From Stutzerimonas stutzeri (lineage in GTDB: Bacteria > Pseudomonadota > Gammaproteobacteria > Pseudomonadales > Pseudomonadaceae), in assembly GCF_024448935.1 (NCBI RefSeq), contig NZ_JAMOIE010000056.1:1-32577 (forward strand): 32,577 nucleotides of DNA, in the 5' to 3' direction. A model generated the notes under the pieces. The model ran no database searches and was not told where the DNA came from. It was given only the letters and a program-made list of their open reading frames with translations. The translations under genes were made by a program, and so were the position numbers. Shown here one piece after another: positions 8,197-15,697 of the stretch (its first letter is position 1; each line of letters starts with the position of its first letter).

Positions 8197-10762
8197 GCGA
8201 CTCGATCGGCAGGCCGAACTCGAGCGCGAAAACCGCAAACTGCGGCGGATCAATGCGGCGCTGATCGAGCGCATCGAGTCCAGCAGTACCGGGCGCGACG
8301 CGTCATACGCCGCCTTCCAGCATTCAGTCGAACTGGCTGAACAAGTCCGCGAACGCACCGATGCGTTGAACCAGGCAATGGCCGAACTGAAGGCCAGCAA
8401 CCGTTTGCTCAGCGACGCCTGCCTGCGGGCGGAAACTGCACATCAGCATCTGGTCGACGCGATCGAGAGCATTTCCGATGCCTTCGTGCTGTTCGACAAG
8501 GACCAGCGCATTGTTTTGTTCAATAAGCGCTTCAAGTCGATCTGGAGCCGAACGCGCGTGCGCATCAACAGCGGTACGCGGCTGTCGGAGCTCAAGCGGT
8601 TGGCCGAGAGCAGCGGGCTGATCGCCGAGGAACATCGTGGTAAGGCCAACGAGCCCACCGTCTACCGGCTGCAGAACGGCCGTTGGGTGCAGGTCAGCGA
8701 GCGGCCCACGCGCGAAGGTGGCCTGGTGATGCTCTACACCGATATCACCGAGGTGAAGATCAGCGAGACGATGCGGCGCGAGCAGGCCTTGGCGCAGAAG
8801 TCCCGCTTGTTGCAGCGTGCCATAGATAACCTCTCGCAGGGCGTGGCGATGGTCAGCGCCGATGGGGGTCTGGAGCTGTGGAACGGACGCTTTCTGGAAC
8901 TCTGCGGCTTGGCACCCATCGAGGCGCACCGGCCGTTCGATGAAGTGATGGCAGACAGCGAGCTGAAGCTGCTGACACCCACCACTCGGGACGCCGAGGG
9001 TCTGCCTCTGACTGAGCTCGAACAGCACCTGTTCGATGGCCGTACGCTTGAGGTCCGCACCCATCCGCTGCCCACCGGCGGCTTCGTCAACACCTTCACC
9101 GACATCACTGAGCGTTACCGCCACGCCGAGGCGCTGCGCGAGAGCGAGCGCTGGATCCGCCTGATTACCGACCACGTGCCGGCGCTGATCGCCTATGTCT
9201 CGGCTGACCTGACTTATGAATTCACCAACAAGGTCTACCAGGAATGGTATCGCTGGCCCAGCGAAGGCATGCTCGGCCAGTCCCTGCGGGACATCCACAG
9301 CGGCGAGCACTGGCAGCAGCTCGAACCCTATATCGACCGTGCCTTGTGCGGTGAAAGCGTCAGCTTCGAGATGGCCGAGCGCAACCATGCCGGCCTGCAG
9401 CGCTACATGCTGCGCTCGTATGTACCGAACCGGCAGGCCAGCGGCGAGGTGGTCGGCATCTTCGTGCTGATCCAGGACATCACCGACCGCCGGCGCACCG
9501 CGGAGGCGCTGCACCAGGCCTATCAGAACCTCGAACAACGTGTCCGTGAGCGCACGGCGGAGCTCACCAGTCTGAACGACCAGCTGCTATGCGAAATCGA
9601 CGAGCGCGCCCATGCCGAGGCGCGGCTGCGCGAAGCCAAGCGGGAGGCGGAGCTGGCCAACCTGTCGAAAACCAAGTTTCTTGCCGCAGTGAGTCACGAC
9701 CTGCTGCAGCCATTGAACGCCGCTCGGCTGTTCACCAGCGCATTGCTGGAGCAACCCGCCGCACCCAGTGGCGGGCTGATCCGTAACATCAGCAATTCCC
9801 TGGAGGACGTCGAAAACCTGCTTGGCACGCTGGTCGATATATCAAAGCTCGATGCCGGCGTGATCAAGCCGGATATCGCCCCGTTTGCCGTCAGCCAGTT
9901 GCTGGAAAACCTGGCGGCGGAGTTTCACCAGATCGCTGGCAGCGAGCAGCTACAGCTGGACTTCATTCCCTGTTCAGCACTGGTGCGCAGCGATATCCAG
10001 TTGTTGGCGCGCATCCTGCGCAACCTGCTGACCAATGCCATTCGCTACACCCCGCATGGCCGCGTGATGCTGGGTTGCCGCCGCCGCAGGCAGAGCCTGT
10101 CGATCGAGGTATGGGACACCGGCATCGGCATTCCCGAGGACAAGCTCGAAGAGATCTTTCACGAATTCAAACGCGGCGAGGGCGTGCGTCCTCAGCAGGA
10201 TCGCGGGCTTGGTCTGGGGCTGGCGATTGTGGAGAAGATCGCGCGCATGCTCGGTCACCGGATTCAGGTGAGGTCGGTGCCGGGGAAGGGGTCCAAATTC
10301 GCTATCGAAGTGCCGCTGGCCAAGCGGGCACCGAAAGCGAGCGTGGAGCCGTCTGCTACGGATCTGCTACTCGAACGGCTCAAAGGCGCGCGGGTCTGGG
10401 TGCTGGATAACGACACCGCAATCTGTGCCGGCATGCGCACACTATTGGAGGGCTGGGGGTGTCATGTTGTGACGGCACTGTCGGAGCAGGATTTGGCCGG
10501 GCAGGTCGATAACTTCCATGCCGATGCCGACCTGATCATCGCCGACTACCACTTGGACAACGGCTGCAACGGCGTCGATGTGGTCGAGACGGTCAACGCG
10601 CGGCGTGCCAGTCCACTGCCGGCGCTGATGATTACGGCCAACTACAGCAACGAACTCAAGCAACAGGTGCGGGAGTTGGGCCACATGCTGATGCACAAGC
10701 CGGTGCGGCCGATGAAGCTGAAGACTGCCATGTGCCACATGATGGAACACGGGCATTTATAG
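8186..10762 (+). CDS. nahK: NahK/ErcS'-type hybrid sensor histidine kinase
   Basis: This is a soluble hybrid kinase of 858 aa with no membrane segment. In order it has an N-terminal coiled coil (1-85), three PAS domains (about 85-185, 205-310 and 320-430), a second coiled coil (445-490) and HisKA with SHDLLQPLNAARLF (phospho-acceptor His504). A HATPase domain follows (NLLTNAIRYTP, WDTGIGIPEDK, RGLGLGLAIVEK), then a receiver domain from about 735 with IADYHLD (Asp787) and KPV near the end. The start is chosen as GTG 8186, because GGAG at 8176-8179 precedes it; in-frame starts further upstream lie inside nosP. In P. aeruginosa the nosP neighbour NahK (ErcS') feeds the HptB / biofilm network and lies near the ethanol-oxidation regulator ErbR. 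The same grouping is seen here, with an island in between. Confidence 0.88.
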   Translation: MLVERLDRQAELERENRKLRRINAALIERIESSSTGRDASYAAFQHSVELAEQVRERTDALNQAMAELKASNRLLSDACLRAETAHQHLVDAIESISDAFVLFDKDQRIVLFNKRFKSIWSRTRVRINSGTRLSELKRLAESSGLIAEEHRGKANEPTVYRLQNGRWVQVSERPTREGGLVMLYTDITEVKISETMRREQALAQKSRLLQRAIDNLSQGVAMVSADGGLELWNGRFLELCGLAPIEAHRPFDEVMADSELKLLTPTTRDAEGLPLTELEQHLFDGRTLEVRTHPLPTGGFVNTFTDITERYRHAEALRESERWIRLITDHVPALIAYVSADLTYEFTNKVYQEWYRWPSEGMLGQSLRDIHSGEHWQQLEPYIDRALCGESVSFEMAERNHAGLQRYMLRSYVPNRQASGEVVGIFVLIQDITDRRRTAEALHQAYQNLEQRVRERTAELTSLNDQLLCEIDERAHAEARLREAKREAELANLSKTKFLAAVSHDLLQPLNAARLFTSALLEQPAAPSGGLIRNISNSLEDVENLLGTLVDISKLDAGVIKPDIAPFAVSQLLENLAAEFHQIAGSEQLQLDFIPCSALVRSDIQLLARILRNLLTNAIRYTPHGRVMLGCRRRRQSLSIEVWDTGIGIPEDKLEEIFHEFKRGEGVRPQQDRGLGLGLAIVEKIARMLGHRIQVRSVPGKGSKFAIEVPLAKRAPKASVEPSATDLLLERLKGARVWVLDNDTAICAGMRTLLEGWGCHVVTALSEQDLAGQVDNFHADADLIIADYHLDNGCNGVDVVETVNARRASPLPALMITANYSNELKQQVRELGHMLMHKPVRPMKLKTAMCHMMEHGHL

Positions 10763-10795
10763 AACATAGCCAGGCTAGATCTACAAGTGCTCGGC

Positions 10796-10831
10796 GTCGC
10801 TGACGTCTATGGGGTCGCTGACGTCTATGGG
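10796..10831. repeat. Exact 18-bp tandem duplication
   Basis: GTCGCTGACGTCTATGGG occurs twice head to tail (10796-10813 and 10814-10831) with no mismatch. It lies 33 bp after the nahK stop. Confidence 0.9.
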
Positions 10832-10835
10832 CAAG

Positions 10836-10857
10836 GAGCGAGCGTGCTCGCGATCAT
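10836..10857. repeat. REP-like hairpin, probably a degenerate Pseudomonas REP
   Basis: The core GCGAGCGTGCTCGCGAT pairs GCGAGC with GCTCGC. It matches the core of the REP at 12991-13010 (GCGAGCTTGCTCGCGAT) apart from one base. The outer CCCCTGTAG part is absent, so it is a lone or decayed copy. Confidence 0.6.
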
Positions 10858-11097
10858 GGGCACCGAGCGTTTGCGGATCGCCAGCAAGCTGACTCCTGCG
10901 GTCGAGGCATGGCGGTGCTTCGAGAGGCTTCGCCGACACGCGGGTCTCGTTTTTCGTAGGAGGGCCGCGCCTGTTTTCGAAAACGCTCCCGGCGTTTTTC
11001 CTACCTCCCCCATCCATGGGGTCGCCGACGGGCTTGCGGCATTTCCCACATCCATGTGGGTTACACGCCCCCACTCCACATCACACAAGCCCTGCGC

Positions 11098-12003
11098 CTA
11101 CATCCTGAAGCGCGGAGTTTGCTGGTCATTCTGGTCATTCGAGAGAAAATCACGGGCCTGCTGGCACTGCTCCGCGATCAGCGTCGTGAGGTAACTCCAG
11201 AACGCCGGCTGCTCGACCGTTTCGACAACCACTGCCGTCGGCAGGAAGCGACGCATTTCCTCGCGGAAATCGTCATACAGTTGCGGCTCAGTCAGCAACG
11301 CCTGTCGACGCTCGGTCAACAGTTCGAGGAATCGCGGCGTATCGCAATGGTGATCACGCAGCTTCAGCGGCACCAGTGCCAGAGGCAGCGCAACACCCTG
11401 TTGGTGCAACCAGGCCATATCCCAGAGATCGCGATTCTTCAACCGATTGGGCCGCAAAGCCAAGGCCACCAGCTTGTCAGCCAGGATTTCCTCGCGACTT
11501 TCTGCCTGCAATATCAAGCCGCCGGTGCCCATGTCGACCCCGTAGTGGTTACTCAGCATCATCGGTCGCTGATCGTGGCTGGGAATGGCGCAGATATCGA
11601 TATTGATACGCTGCGCCGGTAGGTCACGTTGTCCCGGACGGGTCTGCACCTTCAATTTCCAGGTATCGACATTGCCCGCCTCCCGGGTGGGCTCGCTGAC
11701 TTCGACAGTCAAACCATACTTGCCTTGCAAACGCCCTACCAGAACCTGCCCCAAAGTCATCAGGCGCTCTTTGCTGAAGTCCACGCCACCAGTGAAATCC
11801 AGATCCTCGCTCAAGCGGCTGGAGCCATAGCAGGCACGCAAACAGGTACCGCCCATGAAGGTCAAGCTGGCCAACAGACCAGCGTGGCTCATCTCGCGCA
11901 GGATGTCGTGATGCAGCAGCTCCTTCTCCACCACCACCCGCAGCGGCGCAAACTCGCTCTTATTGCGCAGGGCTTCGTCCACCAGTTGGTCAAACAAGCT
12001 CAT
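11098..12003 (-). CDS. abiEii: AbiEii/AbiGii-family nucleotidyltransferase toxin
   Basis: This is the toxin of a type IV toxin-antitoxin (abortive infection) pair, 301 aa. The nucleotidyltransferase motif is clear: FMGGTCLRACYGSSRLSEDLDF at about residues 49-70, with the GG, the Arg-Ser and the catalytic Asp pair (DLD). A later basic motif (KLKVQTRPG, then DKLVALALR near 190) fits motifs III-IV of the family. Members of this fold transfer nucleotides, in studied cases to tRNA ends, and stop growth. It follows the antitoxin gene with a 14-bp overlap (11990-12003), the usual arrangement for coupled expression. No frameshift or missing motif is seen, so the toxin is probably functional. Confidence 0.9.
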   Translation of the reverse strand: MSLFDQLVDEALRNKSEFAPLRVVVEKELLHHDILREMSHAGLLASLTFMGGTCLRACYGSSRLSEDLDFTGGVDFSKERLMTLGQVLVGRLQGKYGLTVEVSEPTREAGNVDTWKLKVQTRPGQRDLPAQRINIDICAIPSHDQRPMMLSNHYGVDMGTGGLILQAESREEILADKLVALALRPNRLKNRDLWDMAWLHQQGVALPLALVPLKLRDHHCDTPRFLELLTERRQALLTEPQLYDDFREEMRRFLPTAVVVETVEQPAFWSYLTTLIAEQCQQARDFLSNDQNDQQTPRFRM

Positions 12004-12538
12004 TCACGACACTCCAGTCGACCAGCTCCATATTCCGCCGTGTGGCGCGCATGTCCTGCAACGCCAGGGTGACCGAGGAACGCCACAGGTGGCAGCGCCG
12101 GTCATAGCTCAATTGCCCGGCGACCTCATCCGGGCGCTTGCGGGTATGCACAAACTCGATGGTGCCCCAGGCACCACAGCGAATGATATTGCTGCGACCT
12201 GCCGACATCAGAGTGATCCAGTTGATCGGAATCTGCGAAATCACCCCGGCATCGCTGAGTGCCGTTTCCAGGCTGATGTAATTGAAGGTGTCGGCACGCA
12301 AGCGCGCCGCAGCATGAAACAACAGCAGGCCGCGTGGATAGTCCACCCGTTCATACAGGTACAGCCCACGACACACCCGAGCGAGATGCCCCACACTGAC
12401 AGCCCGGCTGAGCAGCGTCTTGAATGCCGTCTCGGACAGGGCTGGGAGCAAGGCGCGCAAGTCCGTCAGGGTAAACAGGTAGTGTTCGACACTAGCCAGC
12501 TCAGCCAAAGTGCGGGTCAGTTGCTTGATTGGCTGCAT
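11990..12538 (-). CDS. abiEi: AbiEi-family antitoxin / transcriptional repressor
   Basis: The 182-aa product is the first gene of the AbiE operon. Residues 1-75 form the winged-helix part (LTRTLAELASVEHYLFTLTDL, then LLSRAVSVGHLARVCRGLYLYE). The rest is the AbiEi C-terminal domain, with YISLETALSDAGVI and the late WRSSVTLAL segment. AbiEi proteins bind repeats in their own promoter and counter the toxin without binding it. The ATG at 12538 is preferred. A GTG at 12565 is in frame, but it lies within the repeat pair at 12564-12582, which is better read as operator. Confidence 0.86.
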   Translation of the reverse strand: MQPIKQLTRTLAELASVEHYLFTLTDLRALLPALSETAFKTLLSRAVSVGHLARVCRGLYLYERVDYPRGLLLFHAAARLRADTFNYISLETALSDAGVISQIPINWITLMSAGRSNIIRCGAWGTIEFVHTRKRPDEVAGQLSYDRRCHLWRSSVTLALQDMRATRRNMELVDWSVVNELV

Positions 12539-12563
12539 AAGGGGCAACTCAACATAAGGTTTC

Positions 12564-12590
12564 ACTTAATGTAACTTAGTGTCGAGTCAA
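12564..12590 (-). promoter_or_regulatory. Candidate AbiEi operator and promoter
   Basis: Two near-identical 9-mers, ACTTAATGT (12564-12572) and ACTTAGTGT (12574-12582), are spaced 10 bp apart, one helical turn. TTGACT (minus strand, 12590-12585) could be a -35, but no -10 at ideal spacing is obvious. Autorepression at such repeats is known for AbiE; its use here is inferred. Confidence 0.4.
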
Positions 12591-12593
12591 ACA

Positions 12594-12930
12594 TCAAAAA
12601 ATTTGGCTGCCGCCCTGAGTCGCTTCGGTGGGTTCCTCGGCTTTGGCATCCTGCGTCGCCCTACCTGCTGCATCCATGCAGTCGTACTGCTGGCGGTATT
12701 ACCGCACCGCTCACTTCACCGGCGATCCGGGCCAAGTCCGGCCCTTTGAGCAGGTTTAACCCTCGCTCACGGATGCTCCTGGCAGCAACTCGGTCGACGT
12801 TGTCGGAGTGGCCGCAAACCAAGCAGAGAACAGGGCAGCGCCTGAGTCTGTCGATTGTTCGCCTGAATATGCCCGCACTCGGGGCACTGCTGGCTGGTTT
12901 GCTAGACGGCGGACGCACTCCGCCCAAAAC
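12594..12930 (-). pseudogene. tnpB: Frameshifted remnant of the TnpB (IS200/IS605, IS1341-type) C-terminus
   Basis: The zinc-ribbon end of a TnpB RNA-guided nuclease can be read across several frames. A VRPPSS segment leads (after a shift) to TSQQCPECGHIQANNRQTQ with the first CxxC (about 12845-12900). After another shift comes CLVCGHSDNVDRVAARSIRER with the second CxxC (about 12750-12835). A third frame gives the typical tail EEPTEAT and a stop at 12594-12596. At least two frameshifts and loss of the N-terminal two thirds make it dead. It lies directly upstream of the AbiE promoter and downstream of the REPIN, marking this spot as an old insertion site. Confidence 0.75.
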
Positions 12931-12981
12931 TCAAAAGCACCACGCCAAGCCCGACCCACCCACAAAAGCAACAACCACCAC

Positions 12982-13080
12982 AATCCCCTGTAGCGAGCTT
13001 GCTCGCGATCCCGTCGTCAAACGCAACTCGACTGCTGTGCCCACCCCCGATTCGCCAGCCAGCTGGCTCTACAGGGGATT
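12982..13080. repeat. REPIN: two inverted Pseudomonas REP sequences
   Basis: The outer 12 bp are a perfect inverted repeat, AATCCCCTGTAG (12982-12993) against CTACAGGGGATT (13069-13080). Each arm holds its own hairpin: GCGAGCTTGCTCGC on the left and GCCAGCTGGC on the right. Such REP doublets are mobilised in trans by RAYT transposases; no RAYT gene is in this window. Confidence 0.88.
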
Positions 13081-13126
13081 TTCAGCTTGTTGCTGGGGCA
13101 CGCGTGGCCGCGTTGGTAATGGCAAA

Positions 13127-13792
13127 TCACCTGCGCAGATACGCGGTGAAGTCGATATCGCCCGCCGAGAGGATGGCTTGTACACGGTTGTGCACGTTGA
13201 GCTTGCGCAGGATGGCCGAAACATGAGCCTTGACCGTGGTTTCGGCGATATCGAGGTTATAGGCAATCTGCTTGTTGGATTCACCCTTGGTCATGCGTTC
13301 GAGCACCAGTAGCTGCTTGCGGGTCAGTGCCTGCAACAGTTCGGGTGGAATGCTCTGTTCGTTGTGCTGGGAGCGCCGCGTGTTGGCTTTCTGGCTGCGG
13401 ATAATGTCCGAAGGCAGGTAGACATTGCCGTTGAGGATCTGCTCGATGGCTTCGGTCATCTGCGCGCGCGGCGATGACTTGGTGATGAAGCCGCACGCGC
13501 CGTAGGTGATGGCCTGCAGCACCACTTGCTTGTCCTGCTCGGCGGACACGATCACCACTGGAATGGTCGGCGCCTCGTTGCGCATGTTGATCAGGCCGTT
13601 CAGGCCGTGCATGCCGGGCATGTTCAGGTCGAGCAGCACCAGGTCGAGATCGTCATTTTCCAGCGCCATCGCCAGCGCACTGTCCAGATCGGCGGTTTCG
13701 AGGATCTGGCTGCCTGGAAAGCCGTCCTGGATGACGTTATGGATGGCTTCTCGAAAAAGCGGGTGGTCGTCAGCGATCAGTATCTTGTACAT
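13127..13792 (-). CDS. erbR: LuxR-type response regulator ErbR/AgmR (PedR2-like)
   Basis: The 221-aa product is an NarL/FixJ-type activator. The receiver domain (1-120) has DDHPLFREA, phospho-acceptor Asp55 in LLDLNMPG, and Lys105 in FITKSSPR. The HTH domain (about 148-212) has [22 protein letters not shown] and [15 protein letters not shown]. In Pseudomonas the homologues ErbR/AgmR and PedR2 switch on PQQ-dependent alcohol dehydrogenases, and in P. putida PedR2 takes part in the switch between calcium- and lanthanide-type enzymes. GAGGTG lies seven bases before the ATG. The gene stands just downstream of the PQQ-linked ABC operon on the same strand, and the kinase that would normally precede it is only a fragment. 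Confidence 0.9.
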   Translation of the reverse strand: MYKILIADDHPLFREAIHNVIQDGFPGSQILETADLDSALAMALENDDLDLVLLDLNMPGMHGLNGLINMRNEAPTIPVVIVSAEQDKQVVLQAITYGACGFITKSSPRAQMTEAIEQILNGNVYLPSDIIRSQKANTRRSQHNEQSIPPELLQALTRKQLLVLERMTKGESNKQIAYNLDIAETTVKAHVSAILRKLNVHNRVQAILSAGDIDFTAYLRR

Positions 13793-13798
13793 GGCCGG

Positions 13799-14020
13799 TC
13801 ACCTCGTTGTTTTGATTATGGTGGGGTAGATCGGAAAGAAGACCTTCGGTGTGCGCGGCTTCGATCGACAATGGCAGCCATTGCGCGGCACCTGTTCGAT
13901 CCGAACCTGTCCGCCCATAAGCTTGCCCAGTCCTGCGAGAGAAAACCATCGGTGCGAACAGCCGTGGCGTCTTCTGCGCTGCAAGGCCCTGTGCTCTGCG
14001 GCGAACCCGGTTGGCTTTGG
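13799..14020 (-). pseudogene. Probable remnant of a histidine-kinase ATPase domain upstream of erbR
   Basis: No intact gene is present in the 335 bp between erbR and pedC. On the minus strand one frame reads TGFAAEHRALQ, resembling the G1 box (GxGF-x2-E), then GLGKLMGGQVRIEQVPRNG, resembling the G2 box and last strands of a HATPase domain. There is no HisKA part, and the end of the frame is not kinase-like. In P. putida the kinase gene pedS2 directly precedes pedR2 on the same strand, which is exactly this position. The call rests on motif reading alone and could be chance. The leader just before erbR must also hold its promoter, which I could not place. Confidence 0.42.
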
Positions 14021-14127
14021 CATGCCCAGCTTTTCAGTACTTCGGTCGGCGAGACTACAGTGCAAAGTACAGCGGCCTGAATCCTACAATGGACAGGGAA
14101 ACCAGCACCAAAGTAGCAGAGAATGGC

Positions 14128-14919
14128 TCAGGTCGCCCGGCGTAGCGCGGCGTGCTGCGGATTGAAACTGAGCACCGCAAGCAGACTGAACAGTAGCGTC
14201 AGGCCCAGGCACACCGCCAGCGCGAGCGGATTGAGACGTTCATACAGTGCAAAGCGAACCAACTCCACGGCGTAGGTAAAGGGGTTAAACGAGCAGATCC
14301 AGAACAACCATTCACTGGCTTCGCGCATTTTCCAGAGTGGATAGAGCGCCGACGACAAGAAAAACATCGGAAAGATGACGAAATTCATCACCCCGGCGAA
14401 GTTTTCCAGCTGCCGAATGCCGTTGGATAACAACAGCCCCAGCGCACTCAGCAGCAACGCTACCAGCAACAAGGCTGGTAGCGCGGTAAGCAGGCCAGCC
14501 GCAGGCGGTTGCACGCCGTAGAACCAGGCGACAAGCAGGAACGCGTAGACCTGCAGCAGCGAGATCAGCGCAGTCGCCAATAGCTTGCTCGCCAGCAGAA
14601 AACTGCGCGGCAGCGGACTGGTCAGCAGCACGCGCATGCTGCCCATCTCGCGGTCGTACACCATCGAGAGGGAGCCCTGCATGCCGTTGAACAGCAGAAT
14701 CATGCATGCCAGCCCCGGTACGATCCAGGTCTCGTAGGTGATATAGGTCTCGTAGGGCTCGATAATCGCGATGCCCAGCGCGGCACGGAATCCGGCTGCG
14801 AACACCACCAACCAGAGCAGGGGCCGCACCAAGGCACTGAAGAACCGTGAGCGCTGCTGAACGAAGCGCAGCCACTCGCGAAACACGATGGCCCGCAGGC
14901 ATTCCCAATAGGGGTTCAT
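14128..14919 (-). CDS. pedC: ABC-2 type permease of the PQQ-alcohol system (PedC family)
   Basis: The 263-aa protein is an integral membrane ABC-2 permease with six predicted segments (for example LLWLVVFAAGF, LLQVYAFLLVAW, LLLVALLLSALGLLL, VIFPMFFLSSALYPLW and a C-terminal LAVCLGLTLLFSLLAVL). It matches the family named alcohol ABC transporter permease PedC. It is the last gene of a five-gene minus-strand operon and starts 49 bp after the ATPase stop. The ATG at 14919 is chosen because AGGAAT lies upstream; an ATG at 14949 would add ten residues. ABC-2 permeases are usually exporters, which sits oddly with the binding protein in the same operon. Confidence 0.88.
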   Translation of the reverse strand: MNPYWECLRAIVFREWLRFVQQRSRFFSALVRPLLWLVVFAAGFRAALGIAIIEPYETYITYETWIVPGLACMILLFNGMQGSLSMVYDREMGSMRVLLTSPLPRSFLLASKLLATALISLLQVYAFLLVAWFYGVQPPAAGLLTALPALLLVALLLSALGLLLSNGIRQLENFAGVMNFVIFPMFFLSSALYPLWKMREASEWLFWICSFNPFTYAVELVRFALYERLNPLALAVCLGLTLLFSLLAVLSFNPQHAALRRAT

Positions 14920-14968
14920 GGCCGGGATTCCTGAATTGAGGCGGGGCATACGGTTTGAGCGGGACACA

Positions 14969-15697
14969 TCACGCCGGCACAGCGTTGCGAGTGAGACGGG
15001 CAAAGGTCTGCTGCAGGCTGCCATCGGCAGCAGCCAGCTCATCAGCGCGACCCTGCGCTACGAGGTTGCCGCGATCGAGAATGATCAGTTCGTCACTTGC
15101 CTGTACCTCGTCGAGCAGGTGGGTCGTCCAGAGCACGCTCATGCCTTGCTCGTTGCAAAGCGATCTCACATGATCGTTGAGGTTCTGGCGGCTGGCTGGA
15201 TCGAGTCCCGCGCTGGCTTCATCGAGCAGCAGCAGGCTCGGCTTGTGGAGCAGGGCACGGGCGATTTCCACCCTTCGGCGATGGCCGCCGTTGAGTTCGC
15301 GCACCTTGCTTTTGCGGCGCTCGCTCAGTTGTTGGCGATCCAGTTCCACTTCGATCCGGTCACGGGCAACATTGCGCGGCATGCCATGCAAGGCGGCGTG
15401 ATAGCGCAGGTTCTGCTCGACGCTGAGATCCAGATCCAGCGTGCTTTGCTGAAAAACCACCCCAAGTCGCCGCAAGGCTTCGCGCGGCTGGCTGCGCAGA
15501 CTGAAGCCGGCCACCTGAATGTCGCCCTGCTGCAAGTCGTACAGGCGCGTCAACAACGCGATCAGCGTCGACTTCCCAGCACCGTTGGGGCCGAGCAGGG
15601 CGGTGAAACCTCCGGCCGCCGTGTTGAAACTCACGTCGTGCAGCGCCTGACGTTCCCCGTAGGCGAAGCTGATGCGCTCAACCCGCAGCGCGCTCAT
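14969..15697 (-). CDS. pedB: ABC transporter ATPase of the PQQ-alcohol system
   Basis: The 242-aa nucleotide-binding subunit has Walker A GPNGAGKST (36-44), Q-loop FQQS, an altered signature LNGGH (134-138) in place of LSGGQ, Walker B LLLLDE (154-159) and switch His192. The pattern fits the ATP-binding subunit that accompanies PQQ-dependent alcohol dehydrogenase systems. Its ATG overlaps the stop of the beta-propeller gene (ATGA at 15694-15697), so translation is coupled. Together with the permease it should form the transporter core. The symbol follows the P. putida PedA1A2BC set, and the letter assignment is from memory. Confidence 0.88.
   Translation of the reverse strand: MSALRVERISFAYGERQALHDVSFNTAAGGFTALLGPNGAGKSTLIALLTRLYDLQQGDIQVAGFSLRSQPREALRRLGVVFQQSTLDLDLSVEQNLRYHAALHGMPRNVARDRIEVELDRQQLSERRKSKVRELNGGHRRRVEIARALLHKPSLLLLDEASAGLDPASRQNLNDHVRSLCNEQGMSVLWTTHLLDEVQASDELIILDRGNLVAQGRADELAAADGSLQQTFARLTRNAVPA

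Larger units (their letters stand above)
10763..11097. other. Gene-free junction between nahK and the AbiE operon
   Basis: The 335 bp hold an 18-bp tandem repeat, a REP-like hairpin, and patchy sequence with runs such as GTTTTTCGTAGGAGG. No gene is supported. It looks like the scarred left border of the AbiE island. Confidence 0.5.

Noticed and set aside
8324..9538. A 404-codon minus-strand frame within nahK
   Set aside because: It lies antisense to the PAS region of nahK, without a recognisable domain or ribosome site.
10796..10857. Possible short CRISPR-like repeat set after nahK
   Set aside because: Only two adjacent copies with no spacer; it is a tandem duplication beside a REP-like hairpin.
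12746..13312. 188-codon plus-strand frame over the tnpB remnant and REPIN
   Set aside because: It crosses repeats and the erbR 3' end and is antisense to the zinc-ribbon remnant.
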